The notes: generated by a model from the letters alone, not told the origin. A DNA stretch of 64,000 bases from an uncultured Poribacteria bacterium (GCA_951813545.1 OX638352.1:5613966-5677965), one strand, 5' to 3'. Shown: positions 8,924 through 18,782, counted from the first letter of the stretch. Made by a program: numbers and translations.

Positions 8924-10114
8924 TTAGCGACGTGGAAAGAATGTATCAATCCCGGCTTCAACGTCTTCGATCGGATGCCCGTGCTGTTGTTGATAACTTT
9001 CGTGGGTGCCACGCTCTGTTTCGGTTAACGCAGTCAGCGGGAAAGTGATGGTTTCTTTGCTGCGATTGCCAGATTCGCTCATTGCAATGTTCATCTCCTG
9101 GTCCTGCCTCGCGAGTGCTGCGCCGTATTCGGGTTCTGTATCGTTAAGCACAGCCGTGGCGATGCTGAGTAGTTCATCAGCCACTGCAATCTGCCCTTCG
9201 GAAAGTGGATAGTTCTTGAGCGGGTTTTCCCATGTAACGGTCTGATCTGGAAGTTCCAATGAGATATTCTCAATCACGTCAACGCCATCAACATCAATTG
9301 TGGTACGCGTCGGACGGTAAGCGATGCCTTTCGCACCAGATTCCAGTTCGTCCGCAGGTGTCACGTAGATATCTTCACCGACAATGGTGCCTTTGCTGCC
9401 ATCAATTTGTGAGATGCCGGTTTGTCCTCGTCCCAAAGATCGGGCATGTATGACGTTGGAGTAAACCATGAGAGCGGTCGCGTTGTTGTCGAATTCAATG
9501 AAGCCGAGACTCCACCTTTCGCTGGTATGATGCCGTTTCATCCGGTCAATAATGGGAATTACAGGTGTGGTTTGTGTAATACCGAGTGCTGATGTAGGTT
9601 CACCGCCAGCCCGGAGACGGAGCATGCTCATTCCATGATAACCGCCCTCATAGAAGATGCGGTAAATCCGAGCGACTTCACCGATAACGTCCGCTTCAAT
9701 AACCTTTGACAAAAACCGTTCTCGTGGTGCACGGTAATAGTTTTCGGCTATCTCAAGTTTGACATTATTCGCTTTGGCACGTTCAATCATTAGATCGGTT
9801 GTGGGAAGTGTGACGGCGATAGGGGTTTCACAGAGAATATGAACGCCGGCATCTGCCATAAAGCAGGCAACCGCATGATGTGCGACCCCTGGCACGGTAA
9901 TATCAACGACATCAAGGTCTTCGTGAGCAATAAGATCTCGGACATTGGTGTATGGCGTTGCACCGTATTGTTTGGCATAGCGTGTTGCCGCTTCCTCGTC
10001 TATATCGCAAACCGCGACGAGATTGTAAATATCTTTGAGTTTCACAATAACGGGCAGATGCGCACCACTGCCGCGCCGTCCGGCACCGACCAAAGCAATA
10101 TTGAGTTTGGACAT
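8924..10114 (-). CDS. Gfo/Idh/MocA family oxidoreductase
   Basis: This 396-residue NAD(P)-dependent oxidoreductase has an N-terminal Rossmann domain starting ALVGAGRRGSGAHLP, the second-strand AVCDIDEEAA block, and a CETPI motif in place of the family EKP that carries the catalytic lysine in many members. The C-terminal half is the alpha/beta domain with the YYRAPRERFL and RIFYEGGYHGMS blocks. Relatives act on inositols, sugars or sugar acids; the substrate is not determined. A GGAGG lies just ahead of the ATG. The loss of the usual E-K-P lysine deserves checking against an alignment. It is divergent from the ABC-2-like gene at 10308. Confidence 0.82.
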   Translation of the reverse strand: MSKLNIALVGAGRRGSGAHLPVIVKLKDIYNLVAVCDIDEEAATRYAKQYGATPYTNVRDLIAHEDLDVVDITVPGVAHHAVACFMADAGVHILCETPIAVTLPTTDLMIERAKANNVKLEIAENYYRAPRERFLSKVIEADVIGEVARIYRIFYEGGYHGMSMLRLRAGGEPTSALGITQTTPVIPIIDRMKRHHTSERWSLGFIEFDNNATALMVYSNVIHARSLGRGQTGISQIDGSKGTIVGEDIYVTPADELESGAKGIAYRPTRTTIDVDGVDVIENISLELPDQTVTWENPLKNYPLSEGQIAVADELLSIATAVLNDTEPEYGAALARQDQEMNIAMSESGNRSKETITFPLTALTETERGTHESYQQQHGHPIEDVEAGIDTFFPRR

Positions 10115-10307
10115 GGAAAGCCTCCTGAACGATAATACGTTTTGCCCTTATAGGGTCTTAGCATCTTATGTATCCTGCTTGCACTGAAGATAACAGTTTT
10201 ACAAAAACGTGTCAATGAAAAACCCTAAGCGTCATCGGTTACGAACGAAGTGAGATCGCCCCACAGAAGAAAGATAGAAAACTTGTGAAAATCGTGTCCA
10301 AAGCATT

Positions 10308-11057
10308 ATGTTAGCCATTATTCTTAAAGAACTGCGTTGCTATAGCAATTCCGTCAAATATCGGCGTATTCAGTTTCTGGTCTTATGTGCACTTGCATTG
10401 CTGCTGTTTGTAGTGACAGTTGAATTCTATGCGCATCGCCGGACAGGAATCACAGTCGATGTCGGAAAACAGACCTATATGCTCTTCATCATCGCCCTTT
10501 TCGTTATTCAATTTTGGGTGCCGAGGCACGCAGTCGAAGCCTGGCATACAGAAGGCACTGACAAAGCACACCTACCAGCCGGTGGAGGAAACGGATTTCT
10601 GCTCGCGCTAACACCGCTGGCAAATTGGAAAATCTTGGCAGGTAAGCTGAGTGCTGTTGTCATTTGGGCGGTATGGGGGATCTGGTTGACAATTCCGTTG
10701 TTGGCACTCTCAAGTTACATAGGGGGCTTGGCAGTGTTGCAATTGGTGAAATGCGGGGCGGTGTTATTGGTAAGTTGTATCTTTTTCGCGTTCATCGGTA
10801 TCAGTTTCGGGGTATGGAGTCCTTCTCTCCGGGCAAAGAGCATCAGTTATGGGTTCGTCCTATTCATCACCTTTTTTCCGCTGGTTCCGTTTCCGCCGTT
10901 CGACACAATCCCGATGTTGGCTGTAATAAGCCCGCTATGTGCGTTGTTATCAATTCTGGGTGCAGATCCAACGAACTTATGGGTGTGGAATATCGGACTG
11001 TTTTGTTTGCTACCCTCAGTGCTTTTCCCTGTTCTTCTTAAACAGATGTATCCTTAA
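10308..11057 (+). CDS. ABC-2-type membrane protein (permease-like)
   Basis: This 249-residue protein has about six transmembrane segments and starts with a cytoplasmic MLAIILKELRCYSNS helix, the usual N-terminus of ABC-2 permeases (KELR then a hydrophobic helix). A charged loop around residues 75-95 and the order of the later helices fit the same fold. No ATP-binding subunit is next to it, so an ABC role is inferred from topology alone. It precedes the two DUF6785-type genes on the same strand after a 246-base gap. A similar permease-like gene is at 45933-46715. Confidence 0.55.
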   Translation: MLAIILKELRCYSNSVKYRRIQFLVLCALALLLFVVTVEFYAHRRTGITVDVGKQTYMLFIIALFVIQFWVPRHAVEAWHTEGTDKAHLPAGGGNGFLLALTPLANWKILAGKLSAVVIWAVWGIWLTIPLLALSSYIGGLAVLQLVKCGAVLLVSCIFFAFIGISFGVWSPSLRAKSISYGFVLFITFFPLVPFPPFDTIPMLAVISPLCALLSILGADPTNLWVWNIGLFCLLPSVLFPVLLKQMYP

Positions 11058-11303
11058 TCTGGAGGTGTGCGTTTTACTAATAGAGCTATCCAATTTTAGG
11101 TTTCTGTCTTATATCAGGAACCGCGATCGGAATACGGAAATTCCTTCTACAGAAGAACGAATAGGTTGATTTTGTTTCCGAAAATGTGATAATATATAAC
11201 CAGTTTCGGTAGGCATATCCCGCCGAAAATCCTCCGGTAGCACCTCTCTTTTCCTCGATTTTAACTTAGATGTTAGTAATTCCAATATATGTTGTTATAA
11301 TGT

Positions 11304-13250
11304 ATGGCGCGCACATCAAAACATTCACCCAATCCTCAAGAAACATCGCAGTCTGGGCACCCGGGTGTTACTTTTCGCGCTATTCTGATCGGCATCATTC
11401 TTATTCCGCCGAATACCTATTTTATTATGGCAAACCATCTGCGTTACCGGAGTACGCTACCGACAACGATGTCGCTAATTTACAACGTAGTGGTGACGCT
11501 GGTGGTGCTGACATGCCTAAATTTTCTGGTCAAACGACTGCTGCCGCGCCTCGCGATCCGACAGGGAGAATTGCTCACCATCTACGTCATTCTCTCAATC
11601 TCTTCGGCGATCGCGGGACACGATATGATGCAGACCCTTGTGCCTGTGATTCCAAACGGCTTCTGGTTCGCTACACCCGAAAACGAATGGCAACAACTCT
11701 TCTGGCGGTATCTGCCAAGCTGGATGACACTCAGCGATTTGTCCGTCTTACAAGATTTTTACGATGGGGAAGCCTCTTTTTACTCGACGCGGTATCTGGA
11801 GGCTTGGTGGGAACCGGTTTTATGGTGGACGATCTTTCTGTCCGTGCTGATATGGGTGATGATATGCATCGATCTATTGCTTCGGAAGCAGTGGATCGAA
11901 CGGGAGCGGCTCACCTATCCAATCGTTCGTTTGCCAATAGAGATGACGCACTCAGACGGACGGCTCTTTAAAAACAAGATGCTGTGGGCAGGCTTCGCTA
12001 TTGCAGCGAGCATTGAACTGATTAACGGCATCCACGCGTTCTTTCCAACCTTTCCAGAGATACCGGTCCGAAAGGTAGACCTTAGCATCTATTTTACTGA
12101 AAAACCGTGGAGTGCAATCGGCTGGACCCCCGTTTATATCCTGTCATTCGGTGTAGGACTTGCCTTTTTAATGCCGTTAGAAATGTCCTTTTCGCTTTGG
12201 TTCTTTTACTTCTTCTGGAAAGGTGAGCGCATCTTGGGAAGTGCGATGGGGTTACAGGCTTTGCCGGGATTTCCGTACGATGGACCGCAAGGAGTAGGCG
12301 CGTATCTGGGGATCGCCTGTTTTGGACTCTACGGCGGACGTAAGCATTTCTATGCGATGTTTAGAAATGTGACTGGAAAGAGAGGTGCGTATCTTCCATC
12401 TGAAATGCAAGATACAACAGATTATCGGTGGCCGTTGGCAGGGTTGATAGGTGGTGTCCTTTTTCTTTTTATTTTTTCAAACCATGCGGGGATGGCAATT
12501 TGGCTGATAGCGTTGTACTTTACTATCTATTATCTCCTCGCGTTAGGCATTACACGGGTCCGCGCGGAGGTTGGTCCCCCGACACACGAGATGTTTTCGG
12601 CAAACCCGCGGCAATTTATTCTCGATTCGCTCGGTTCACGTATGATTCCACCACAGAGTTTAACGGTGCTGTCGCTGTATTTCGCGTTCAATCGTGGCTA
12701 TCGCGCACATCCGATGCCACATACATTGGAAGCCTTTAAACTTGTGGAAGTGGCGAATATGCGTGCGAGGCGGATGGTCGTCGCGCTGATGTGCGGTGTC
12801 TTTTTCGGCATCCTTGCTTCATTCTGGGCGTATCTGGCAGTTTCCTACAAGACCGGTGCGAATCCGTGGGTGGTAAAGGGCGGTTATAACATGCTCCGAT
12901 CATGGCTCTATTACCCGACAGAAACAAACATCCCGGCGGTAACATTTATGGGTATCGGGTTTTTGTTTACAGGGTTACTATGGTGGCTACGCACGCGTTT
13001 TCCGATGTTTCCATTTCATCCGACTGGCTATGCGGTCGCAAGTAGTACGTTGACCTTCGGTTGGCTCTGGTTCTCCGTTTTTATTAGTTGGGGAATCAAA
13101 CACCTCATCTTGCGGTTCGGTGGTATCCATCTGTACCATCGAGTGTTACCGCTCTTTTTGGGATTAATTCTCGGGCAATTCGTAGTCGGTGGCACGTGGG
13201 TGCTGATCCGACTTATCTGGGGTGTGTCTGTTTATTCTTTTTATCGTTAA
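11304..13250 (+). CDS. DUF6785-type multi-pass membrane protein, copy 1 of tandem pair
   Basis: This 648-residue integral membrane protein has roughly 14 hydrophobic segments. It appears to match the DUF6785/DUF6784 pair of uncharacterised domains that occur together in Planctomycetes- and Poribacteria-type genomes. Conserved-looking blocks include GHDMMQTLVPVIPNGFW, PYDGPQGVGAYLGIA, the ITRVRAEVGPPTHEM motif and a C-terminal PFHPTGYAVASS motif. The overall layout is transporter-like, possibly distantly related to OPT transporters, but this is inference. No good ribosome binding site precedes the ATG. The protein is collinear with the next gene along its whole length (about 85 percent identical by eye). 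Confidence 0.7.
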   Translation: MARTSKHSPNPQETSQSGHPGVTFRAILIGIILIPPNTYFIMANHLRYRSTLPTTMSLIYNVVVTLVVLTCLNFLVKRLLPRLAIRQGELLTIYVILSISSAIAGHDMMQTLVPVIPNGFWFATPENEWQQLFWRYLPSWMTLSDLSVLQDFYDGEASFYSTRYLEAWWEPVLWWTIFLSVLIWVMICIDLLLRKQWIERERLTYPIVRLPIEMTHSDGRLFKNKMLWAGFAIAASIELINGIHAFFPTFPEIPVRKVDLSIYFTEKPWSAIGWTPVYILSFGVGLAFLMPLEMSFSLWFFYFFWKGERILGSAMGLQALPGFPYDGPQGVGAYLGIACFGLYGGRKHFYAMFRNVTGKRGAYLPSEMQDTTDYRWPLAGLIGGVLFLFIFSNHAGMAIWLIALYFTIYYLLALGITRVRAEVGPPTHEMFSANPRQFILDSLGSRMIPPQSLTVLSLYFAFNRGYRAHPMPHTLEAFKLVEVANMRARRMVVALMCGVFFGILASFWAYLAVSYKTGANPWVVKGGYNMLRSWLYYPTETNIPAVTFMGIGFLFTGLLWWLRTRFPMFPFHPTGYAVASSTLTFGWLWFSVFISWGIKHLILRFGGIHLYHRVLPLFLGLILGQFVVGGTWVLIRLIWGVSVYSFYR

Positions 13251-13307
13251 CTCGCGAACCTGTGTGCTGCCGAAAGGCAATGAACTCATAGCGAGTACGC
13301 GCTAAAA

Positions 13308-15272
13308 ATGTATGACTTCAAAAACATGGTAAACACATCAAAATATCCCTCAAATCCTCAAGAAACACCGCAACCTGGGCACCCCGGTGTTACCTTTCGC
13401 GCAATTCTACTCGGCATTATACTCATCCCACCAAACACCTACTTTATTATGGCAAACCACCTCCGTTACTGGAGCACTTTGCCGACGACGATGTCACTGA
13501 TTTACAACGTCGTCGTAACACTGGTGGTACTGACATGTCTCAACTTCTTGCTCAAACTGTTGATTCCCCGTTTCGCGCTCCGTCAGGGAGAACTGCTCAC
13601 TATCTATGTGATTCTCTCAATCTCCTCAGCGATCGCGGGGCACGACATGATGCAGACCGTTGTGCCTGTGATTCCAAACGGCTTCTGGTTCGCTACACCC
13701 GAAAACGAATGGCAACAACTCTTCTGGAGGCACCTACCGAGTTGGATGACGCTCAATGAACTCTCTGTGCTGCAAGATTTCTATGACGGCGATACGACCT
13801 TTTACACGCAAAGGTATTTGGCGGCGTGGTGGGAACCGATCTTATGGTGGACGATTTTCCTCTCAGTGCTGATTTGGGTGATGGTTTGCATCGACCTGCT
13901 CCTCCGAAAACAGTGGATTGAGCGGGAACGGCTTAGTTACCCGATCGTTCGTCTACCAATAGAAATGACGTACTCGGATGGACGACTCTTCAAAAACAAA
14001 ATGTTCTGGGCAGGCTTCGCGATTGCGGGAGGTATCGATCTAATTAACGGTATCCATGCATTCTTTCCAGCATTCCCCGAGATACCGGTTCGTAAGGCAG
14101 ACCTTGGGATTTACTTCACTGAGAAACCGTGGGACGCAATGGGTTGGACACCTGTCTACATCCTCTCGTTCGGCGTGGGACTCGCTTTCCTGATGCCGTT
14201 GGAGATGTCGTTTTCGCTCTGGTTTTTTTACCTATTCTGGAAGGGGGAACGCATTTTAGGACGGGCAATGGGACTACAGGTCCTACCCGGATTCCCGTAC
14301 GACGGACCACAAGGGGTCGGCGCGTATTTGGCTATCGCCTGTTTCGGACTCTATGGTGGGCGTAAGCATTTTTACGCAATATTCAGAAACCTAATGGGGA
14401 AAAAAGATACAGATATCCCACCTGAGATGCAAGATGCCACAGATTATCGATGGCCCCTGGCAGGATTAATCGGGGGTGTCCTCTTTCTTTTCATCTTCTC
14501 ACACCGTGGGGGGATGGCAATCTGGATGATAGCGTTGTATTTTGCTATCTATTATCTGCTCGCGCTGGGGATTACACGAGTACGCGCCGAGGTTGGACCG
14601 CCAACACATGAGATGTTTGTGGCGAACCCACGGCAATTTATTGTGGATTCGCTCGGTTCACGTATGATTCCGCCGCCAAGTCTAACGATGATGTCCCTCT
14701 ATTACGCGTTCAATCGTGGGTATCGCGCACATCCGATGCCACACACATTGGAAGCGTTTAAACTTGTGGAAGTGGCAAACATGCGCACTCGGAGAATGGT
14801 AATAGCACTGATGTGCGGCGTTTTTTTCGGCATCCTCGCTTCATTTTGGGCGTATCTTGTGGTTTCCTATAACATCGGCGCGAATCCTGGGTTGGGCAAT
14901 GGCGGCTATCACAGACTCCGATCGTGGCTCTATTATCCGACGGAAACAAACATTCCCGCGGTGACATTCATGGGGGTTGGATTTCTGTTCACGGGGTTGC
15001 TGTGGTGGTTACGCACCCGTTTCCCGATGTTTCCCTTTCACCCTACTGGCTACGCAGTGGCAAGTAGTATGTGGACCTTCGGTTGGCTCTGGTTTTCCGT
15101 GCTAATCAGTTGGGCAATCAAGAACCTGATTTTGAAGTTCGGCGGCATCCGTCTCTATCACCGCGTATTACCACTTTTCTTGGGGCTAATTCTTGGGCAA
15201 TTTATTGTAGGTGGCATGTGGGTGGTAATTCGACTCATCTGGGGTATCTCCGTTTATTCATTCTATCGGTAA
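13308..15272 (+). CDS. DUF6785-type multi-pass membrane protein, copy 2 of tandem pair
   Basis: This 654-residue tandem paralog starts 57 bases after copy 1 and shares its topology and motifs (GHDMMQTVVPVIPNGFW, ITRVRAEVGPPTHEM, FHPTGYAVASS). Alignment with copy 1 suggests the real start may be the methionine at 13326 (MVNTSK against MARTSK), six codons in; neither start has a strong ribosome binding site. Differences are spread evenly, with clusters around residues 165-180 and near 540. Both copies are intact. The substrate is unknown; the sugar and sulfatase genes that follow on the other strand are only weak context. Confidence 0.7.
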   Translation: MYDFKNMVNTSKYPSNPQETPQPGHPGVTFRAILLGIILIPPNTYFIMANHLRYWSTLPTTMSLIYNVVVTLVVLTCLNFLLKLLIPRFALRQGELLTIYVILSISSAIAGHDMMQTVVPVIPNGFWFATPENEWQQLFWRHLPSWMTLNELSVLQDFYDGDTTFYTQRYLAAWWEPILWWTIFLSVLIWVMVCIDLLLRKQWIERERLSYPIVRLPIEMTYSDGRLFKNKMFWAGFAIAGGIDLINGIHAFFPAFPEIPVRKADLGIYFTEKPWDAMGWTPVYILSFGVGLAFLMPLEMSFSLWFFYLFWKGERILGRAMGLQVLPGFPYDGPQGVGAYLAIACFGLYGGRKHFYAIFRNLMGKKDTDIPPEMQDATDYRWPLAGLIGGVLFLFIFSHRGGMAIWMIALYFAIYYLLALGITRVRAEVGPPTHEMFVANPRQFIVDSLGSRMIPPPSLTMMSLYYAFNRGYRAHPMPHTLEAFKLVEVANMRTRRMVIALMCGVFFGILASFWAYLVVSYNIGANPGLGNGGYHRLRSWLYYPTETNIPAVTFMGVGFLFTGLLWWLRTRFPMFPFHPTGYAVASSMWTFGWLWFSVLISWAIKNLILKFGGIRLYHRVLPLFLGLILGQFIVGGMWVVIRLIWGISVYSFYR

Positions 15273-15305
15273 GCAGGTGTATCCTATGTGCCGGCAGCAG
15301 CGCAC

Positions 15306-16103
15306 CTACAAGTGCTCAGCAAATTGGTCCCGTATACGCACCTTATCCTCGTCATCGCCAAACCCAAGACTAAACCAGCCATCATAACCACGTCCATTCA
15401 ATTGTGCAAACAGATCCGAAAAATCAATCGTCCCTTCACCCGGGACGAGGTGGATTTCATACTCACCAGTATTGTCATTGAGGCGAACTTGACCGATATT
15501 CTCAACACCGAAAGCGTCTAAGAAGCCTTGCCACCCCTCCGGCACGAGATGTCCGTGCGCCACATTGAAAGCCCACTTGAGATAAGGCGAACGAATCGCA
15601 TCGAAAAACCAATGCGTCTCTTCGACGTTATGAGGGATGTAGTGGATTTCGGCATGCTCTGGTTCTCGATTGTGGTTCTCAAAGAAGATGACAATTTCTG
15701 CCTGCTCAGCTCGCGCGACCAATCGCTGGATGCGCGCAATAGCAGCATCGCGGCGTTGGGCGACATCTCCGAAATGATACCCGCCATGCCCGATAAGCCA
15801 ATCACATCCAAGCCGCCGTGCCAATTCTAAGTTCGCGTAGAGATAATCATCTACCGCTTCAGCCATGATCGGCACGTACTCAGCGTTGTTAATTGCGGAA
15901 GACGGATGGATGCCGATGGCAATTCCGTGTGTTTCACACAGGTCACGCACCGTGCGAACGCGGGCTGTGTTAAACGAAGCGATGTCATTCGGAGGGACAT
16001 CGGCTTGGAAATCAATATACCCAAACCCATTCTCCGCCGCCCATTGGATCGATTCTTCGATAGGTTTGTGTTTTGGAGCATCAAATCCAAATCGTTCCCT
16101 CAC
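15306..16103 (-). CDS. Sugar phosphate isomerase/epimerase family (xylose isomerase-like TIM barrel)
   Basis: This TIM-barrel protein belongs to the AP-endonuclease-2/xylose-isomerase-like family. Landmarks are GYIDFQADV near the N-terminus, DWLIGHGGYHFGD, IVIFFENHN with a probable metal-binding glutamate, WAFNVAHGH, QVRLNDNTGEYEIHLVPGEGTID (H and E ligands) and GYDGWFSLGFGD at the end. The frame is open further upstream inside the neighbouring gene, but that part is not family-like. A GTG at 16103, immediately after the upstream TAA (TAATGTG), gives 265 residues; a TTG at 16115 with GGGAGG ahead is an alternative. Members isomerise or epimerise sugars; the exact substrate is unknown. It is coupled to the glycosidase-like gene. 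Confidence 0.8.
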   Translation of the reverse strand: MRERFGFDAPKHKPIEESIQWAAENGFGYIDFQADVPPNDIASFNTARVRTVRDLCETHGIAIGIHPSSAINNAEYVPIMAEAVDDYLYANLELARRLGCDWLIGHGGYHFGDVAQRRDAAIARIQRLVARAEQAEIVIFFENHNREPEHAEIHYIPHNVEETHWFFDAIRSPYLKWAFNVAHGHLVPEGWQGFLDAFGVENIGQVRLNDNTGEYEIHLVPGEGTIDFSDLFAQLNGRGYDGWFSLGFGDDEDKVRIRDQFAEHL

Positions 16104-16104
16104 A

Positions 16105-17340
16105 TTAGTCTGCAAAGTCTCTACCCTCCCGCCGATCAGTCTCCCACTTCCGGTGCGTTGCGAAGAGTTTGACCTCAAATGGACGTATCCTTGTCGAAAA
16201 CGACCCTTCAGACACAGTGGTTTTCTCTTCACCGTAGAGTTCCACAAACTCGGTGCCGTTGAGGGCACCCAATCCGGCAACTTCCACCCCCAGGTAAGCA
16301 TGTTCATCTTCATTGACGAGGGCAATGAGCCAGTCCCGTCCAATCCTGCGAGCAGTGGCGCTCACACCGCGCATCGACACAGGAGGGGGTATATCGGTGC
16401 GTCCGTCATCAATTAGGCGCGCTGTGACATACCGTTCGATCGGTGCTGTAAGAAAGGGCTGAAGTGCGGCGAGTTCGCTCGTTAGGGCGTAAAGTGATTT
16501 CCGAAACGCCTCCTTTCCGTCAGACTTCATATAACTGGAGCCCCAATACAGAATACCTCTCGCCCCATGTGCAATACAAGCATACGCCATCAGGCGTGAT
16601 TCAGCAAAGGAGGGAAACGCGATGATGTCGGTGTCCCCATCACTCAAATCGTTCCATGTAAATCCTTGAAGCACCATCCATACCGGTCTGCCTTTGCCAA
16701 CCTGTCTCCAACGGTCTGTAGAATCAGCAAGACGAATGGCAGGGCGCCCCTCTGGTCGAATCGGGTAATCGTCGCATCCAGTGATGTCCACGAAGTCAAT
16801 GTATTGTCGGACAAATTTCAGATCGCTATCGCGCGCCTCGTTTATCCAAATCTGTCGATTGTGAGGATCAACACTGCGGATGAATTCAATAGCCTCCCGC
16901 ATCTTGGGCATAATCTCAGCTGCACGTCCTTCAGAGTATTCGATAGCGAGTGGTGTCTGCATCCACCACTCACCCTTATTCGGGAACACTCCTATCTGGT
17001 CTTGTTTCCAGAGACCACTATAGGCAGTAAAACCCCATACGACCTCATCTGGACCTTCCCACACAGCGAGTGCGGGGTGCGCTGCAAGGGTTCGGATGCG
17101 CTCCTGAAATTCGGGTGTCGCACCCGACTGAAGCCCCAACGGGACCCAGCCCTGCATCCCGTGCGCTTGTGCGTGGTCAAGTGACTCTTCGCTACCGCAT
17201 AGAACGAGGTTAACGCCTGATTCTGCCATATCTCTGAGCGCATCATCCTCGGCAGGATGTTCATAAAACCCGATTGGAAAGAGACGCTGTCCATTCTGTG
17301 TGAGAAATCCATCACCGTGTCCATAGAGCGTGTCGTTCAT
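16105..17340 (-). CDS. Glycoside hydrolase-like TIM-barrel protein
   Basis: From the ATG at 17340, with GGAGG seven bases ahead, the protein has 411 residues. An open extension of 46 codons is basic and not family-like. The N-terminal part resembles clan GH-A (beta-galactosidase-type) barrels: FPIGFYEHP, ALAVWEGPDEVVWG with acidic residues near the fourth strand, IWINEARDSD, and VWMVLQGFTW. ARGILYWGSSYMKSD follows at about two thirds. The last 90 residues look like a small beta domain ending FEVKLFATH. No signal peptide is seen, so it is probably cytoplasmic. The family is not assigned with certainty. It sits between a sulfatase and a sugar isomerase. Confidence 0.6.
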   Translation of the reverse strand: MNDTLYGHGDGFLTQNGQRLFPIGFYEHPAEDDALRDMAESGVNLVLCGSEESLDHAQAHGMQGWVPLGLQSGATPEFQERIRTLAAHPALAVWEGPDEVVWGFTAYSGLWKQDQIGVFPNKGEWWMQTPLAIEYSEGRAAEIMPKMREAIEFIRSVDPHNRQIWINEARDSDLKFVRQYIDFVDITGCDDYPIRPEGRPAIRLADSTDRWRQVGKGRPVWMVLQGFTWNDLSDGDTDIIAFPSFAESRLMAYACIAHGARGILYWGSSYMKSDGKEAFRKSLYALTSELAALQPFLTAPIERYVTARLIDDGRTDIPPPVSMRGVSATARRIGRDWLIALVNEDEHAYLGVEVAGLGALNGTEFVELYGEEKTTVSEGSFSTRIRPFEVKLFATHRKWETDRREGRDFAD

Positions 17341-17363
17341 TGGAAACCTCCATCTCATATACC

Positions 17364-18743
17364 TTACGCTAACAGGTGTTTTTCCCACCATGCAACGTAA
17401 TCCGCATCGCTTATATCGTGTGAGAGCCCTCGTTTTTCCATGTTCTGTTTGAATCTTTCCGCCATATTTTCGTCCCAATAAGTGGTAACCTCTGTGGATT
17501 CAGGTATCTCTCCCATGTCGCCCGTTTCTGTCATCCATGCATCAAGTTGCACAGCGAGTTCGCTTCGCACGGTCCCATATTGTGGATCAGTCGCGAGATT
17601 ATTTATTTCGTAGGGATCTACCTCCAGATCATACAACTCTTCAGGCGGACGCGTCTGTTTCGCGAAATGCTGTTGCGCAGGCGACAATTCACCGTTTGCT
17701 AATAACAGCGGCATCAAACTCCAGAGCGGATACTGCTGTTTCTTGTAGCCGTTGAACTGCATATAGGGACGTTCCGGGTGATAATTGCGAATCAGTTTAT
17801 AGCGGTGCGTCCGGATGCACCGGATCCTATCATCCGTTCCATCACACCGGTCTCGGGCTGCGAAAATGGCATCGCGCGATGTTGCGTCTGAACCGAGGAA
17901 GACTCGCCCCTGCATAAAATTGGGAATCTCAACACCGGTGAGTGAAAGCGTTGTCGGTGCGAAATCGACACCGCTGACGAGTTCATCACTGACGAGCCCT
18001 GCAGCAACATGTTCGGGCCATCGAACGATGAGTGGAATATGGGTGCCTCCATCATAGAGAAACTGCTTGCAACGGATATGTGCACGTCCGTGGTCGCTCA
18101 TGAAAAAGACGATGGTATTTTCCGAGAGTCCCTCATCATCCAGTCGTTTGAGAATTTGCCCGACTTTCTTATCTAAAATCTGAATGCTTTCAAGATAGAG
18201 TGCCCAATCTTTCCGAGTCAACGGATGGTCTGGATAGTAAGGTGGCAATTCAACGTCTTCAGGTGGAATGGAACGGTCTGGATCCGGCTTGAAGACGCGG
18301 TGTGTGTCCGGAATGTTGATTTGTGCGTAAAAGGGTTGTCCTTCAGCGCGCTCGCTCCAGTCAATGCCATCAAAGGGCTGTTCCCGCTGAAAGTTAAAAT
18401 CCGTCTTTCCGGGACGATCATAGGGCGGTCCTGGGCTATTGCACGTAAAATAGCCCGCCTCTCGGAAACAATCGGTGATGAGTTTCATATCCGCTCGCAG
18501 CAGCTTATCGCGGTTGCTACGATGGTTGTGTGCATCAAAGTGCGTCTGATAAGTGCCCGTGATGAGAGCGGAGCGACTCGGTGAACAGACTGGGCATGTG
18601 ACGAACGCATTGGTATAACGAGTCCCCTCTGATGCGAGTCGATCAACGTTCGGCGTTTTCACGGCAGGTGTGCCGTAACAGCCGAGATCTGGGGAGAGAT
18701 CTTCACCATAAATCCAGAGAACGTTTGGTAGTTCTGTAGACAT
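17364..18743 (-). CDS. Sulfatase (FGly-type, cysteine class)
   Basis: This 459-residue type I sulfatase has the sequence CSPSRSALITG, the C-x-P-x-R motif whose cysteine is converted to formylglycine by a maturation enzyme (not in the window). Metal ligands are visible as the N-terminal G-E-D (WIYGEDLSPD) and FMSDHGRAH. The tail contains the typical ELYDLEVDPYEINNLA block. No signal peptide is visible, so it may act in the cytoplasm or lack a standard export signal. The 23-base gap to the glycosidase-like gene suggests one operon (sulfatase, glycosidase-like, isomerase) for breaking down a sulfated sugar; that role is inferred. Confidence 0.9.
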   Translation of the reverse strand: MSTELPNVLWIYGEDLSPDLGCYGTPAVKTPNVDRLASEGTRYTNAFVTCPVCSPSRSALITGTYQTHFDAHNHRSNRDKLLRADMKLITDCFREAGYFTCNSPGPPYDRPGKTDFNFQREQPFDGIDWSERAEGQPFYAQINIPDTHRVFKPDPDRSIPPEDVELPPYYPDHPLTRKDWALYLESIQILDKKVGQILKRLDDEGLSENTIVFFMSDHGRAHIRCKQFLYDGGTHIPLIVRWPEHVAAGLVSDELVSGVDFAPTTLSLTGVEIPNFMQGRVFLGSDATSRDAIFAARDRCDGTDDRIRCIRTHRYKLIRNYHPERPYMQFNGYKKQQYPLWSLMPLLLANGELSPAQQHFAKQTRPPEELYDLEVDPYEINNLATDPQYGTVRSELAVQLDAWMTETGDMGEIPESTEVTTYWDENMAERFKQNMEKRGLSHDISDADYVAWWEKHLLA

Positions 18744-18782
18744 AATTACCCCATTTCAGAGATTCATATCAAAAAGTAGGTA

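Noticed and set aside
8704..9048. Plus-strand ORF of 114 codons
   Set aside because: It covers the tat promoter and the antisense end of the Gfo/Idh gene, has no ribosome binding site and no protein-like composition.
11293..11301. Extended -10 promoter TGTTATAAT before the first DUF6785-type gene
   Set aside because: It ends two bases before the ATG, so transcription would start inside or after the start codon. No -35 fits. It is probably chance.
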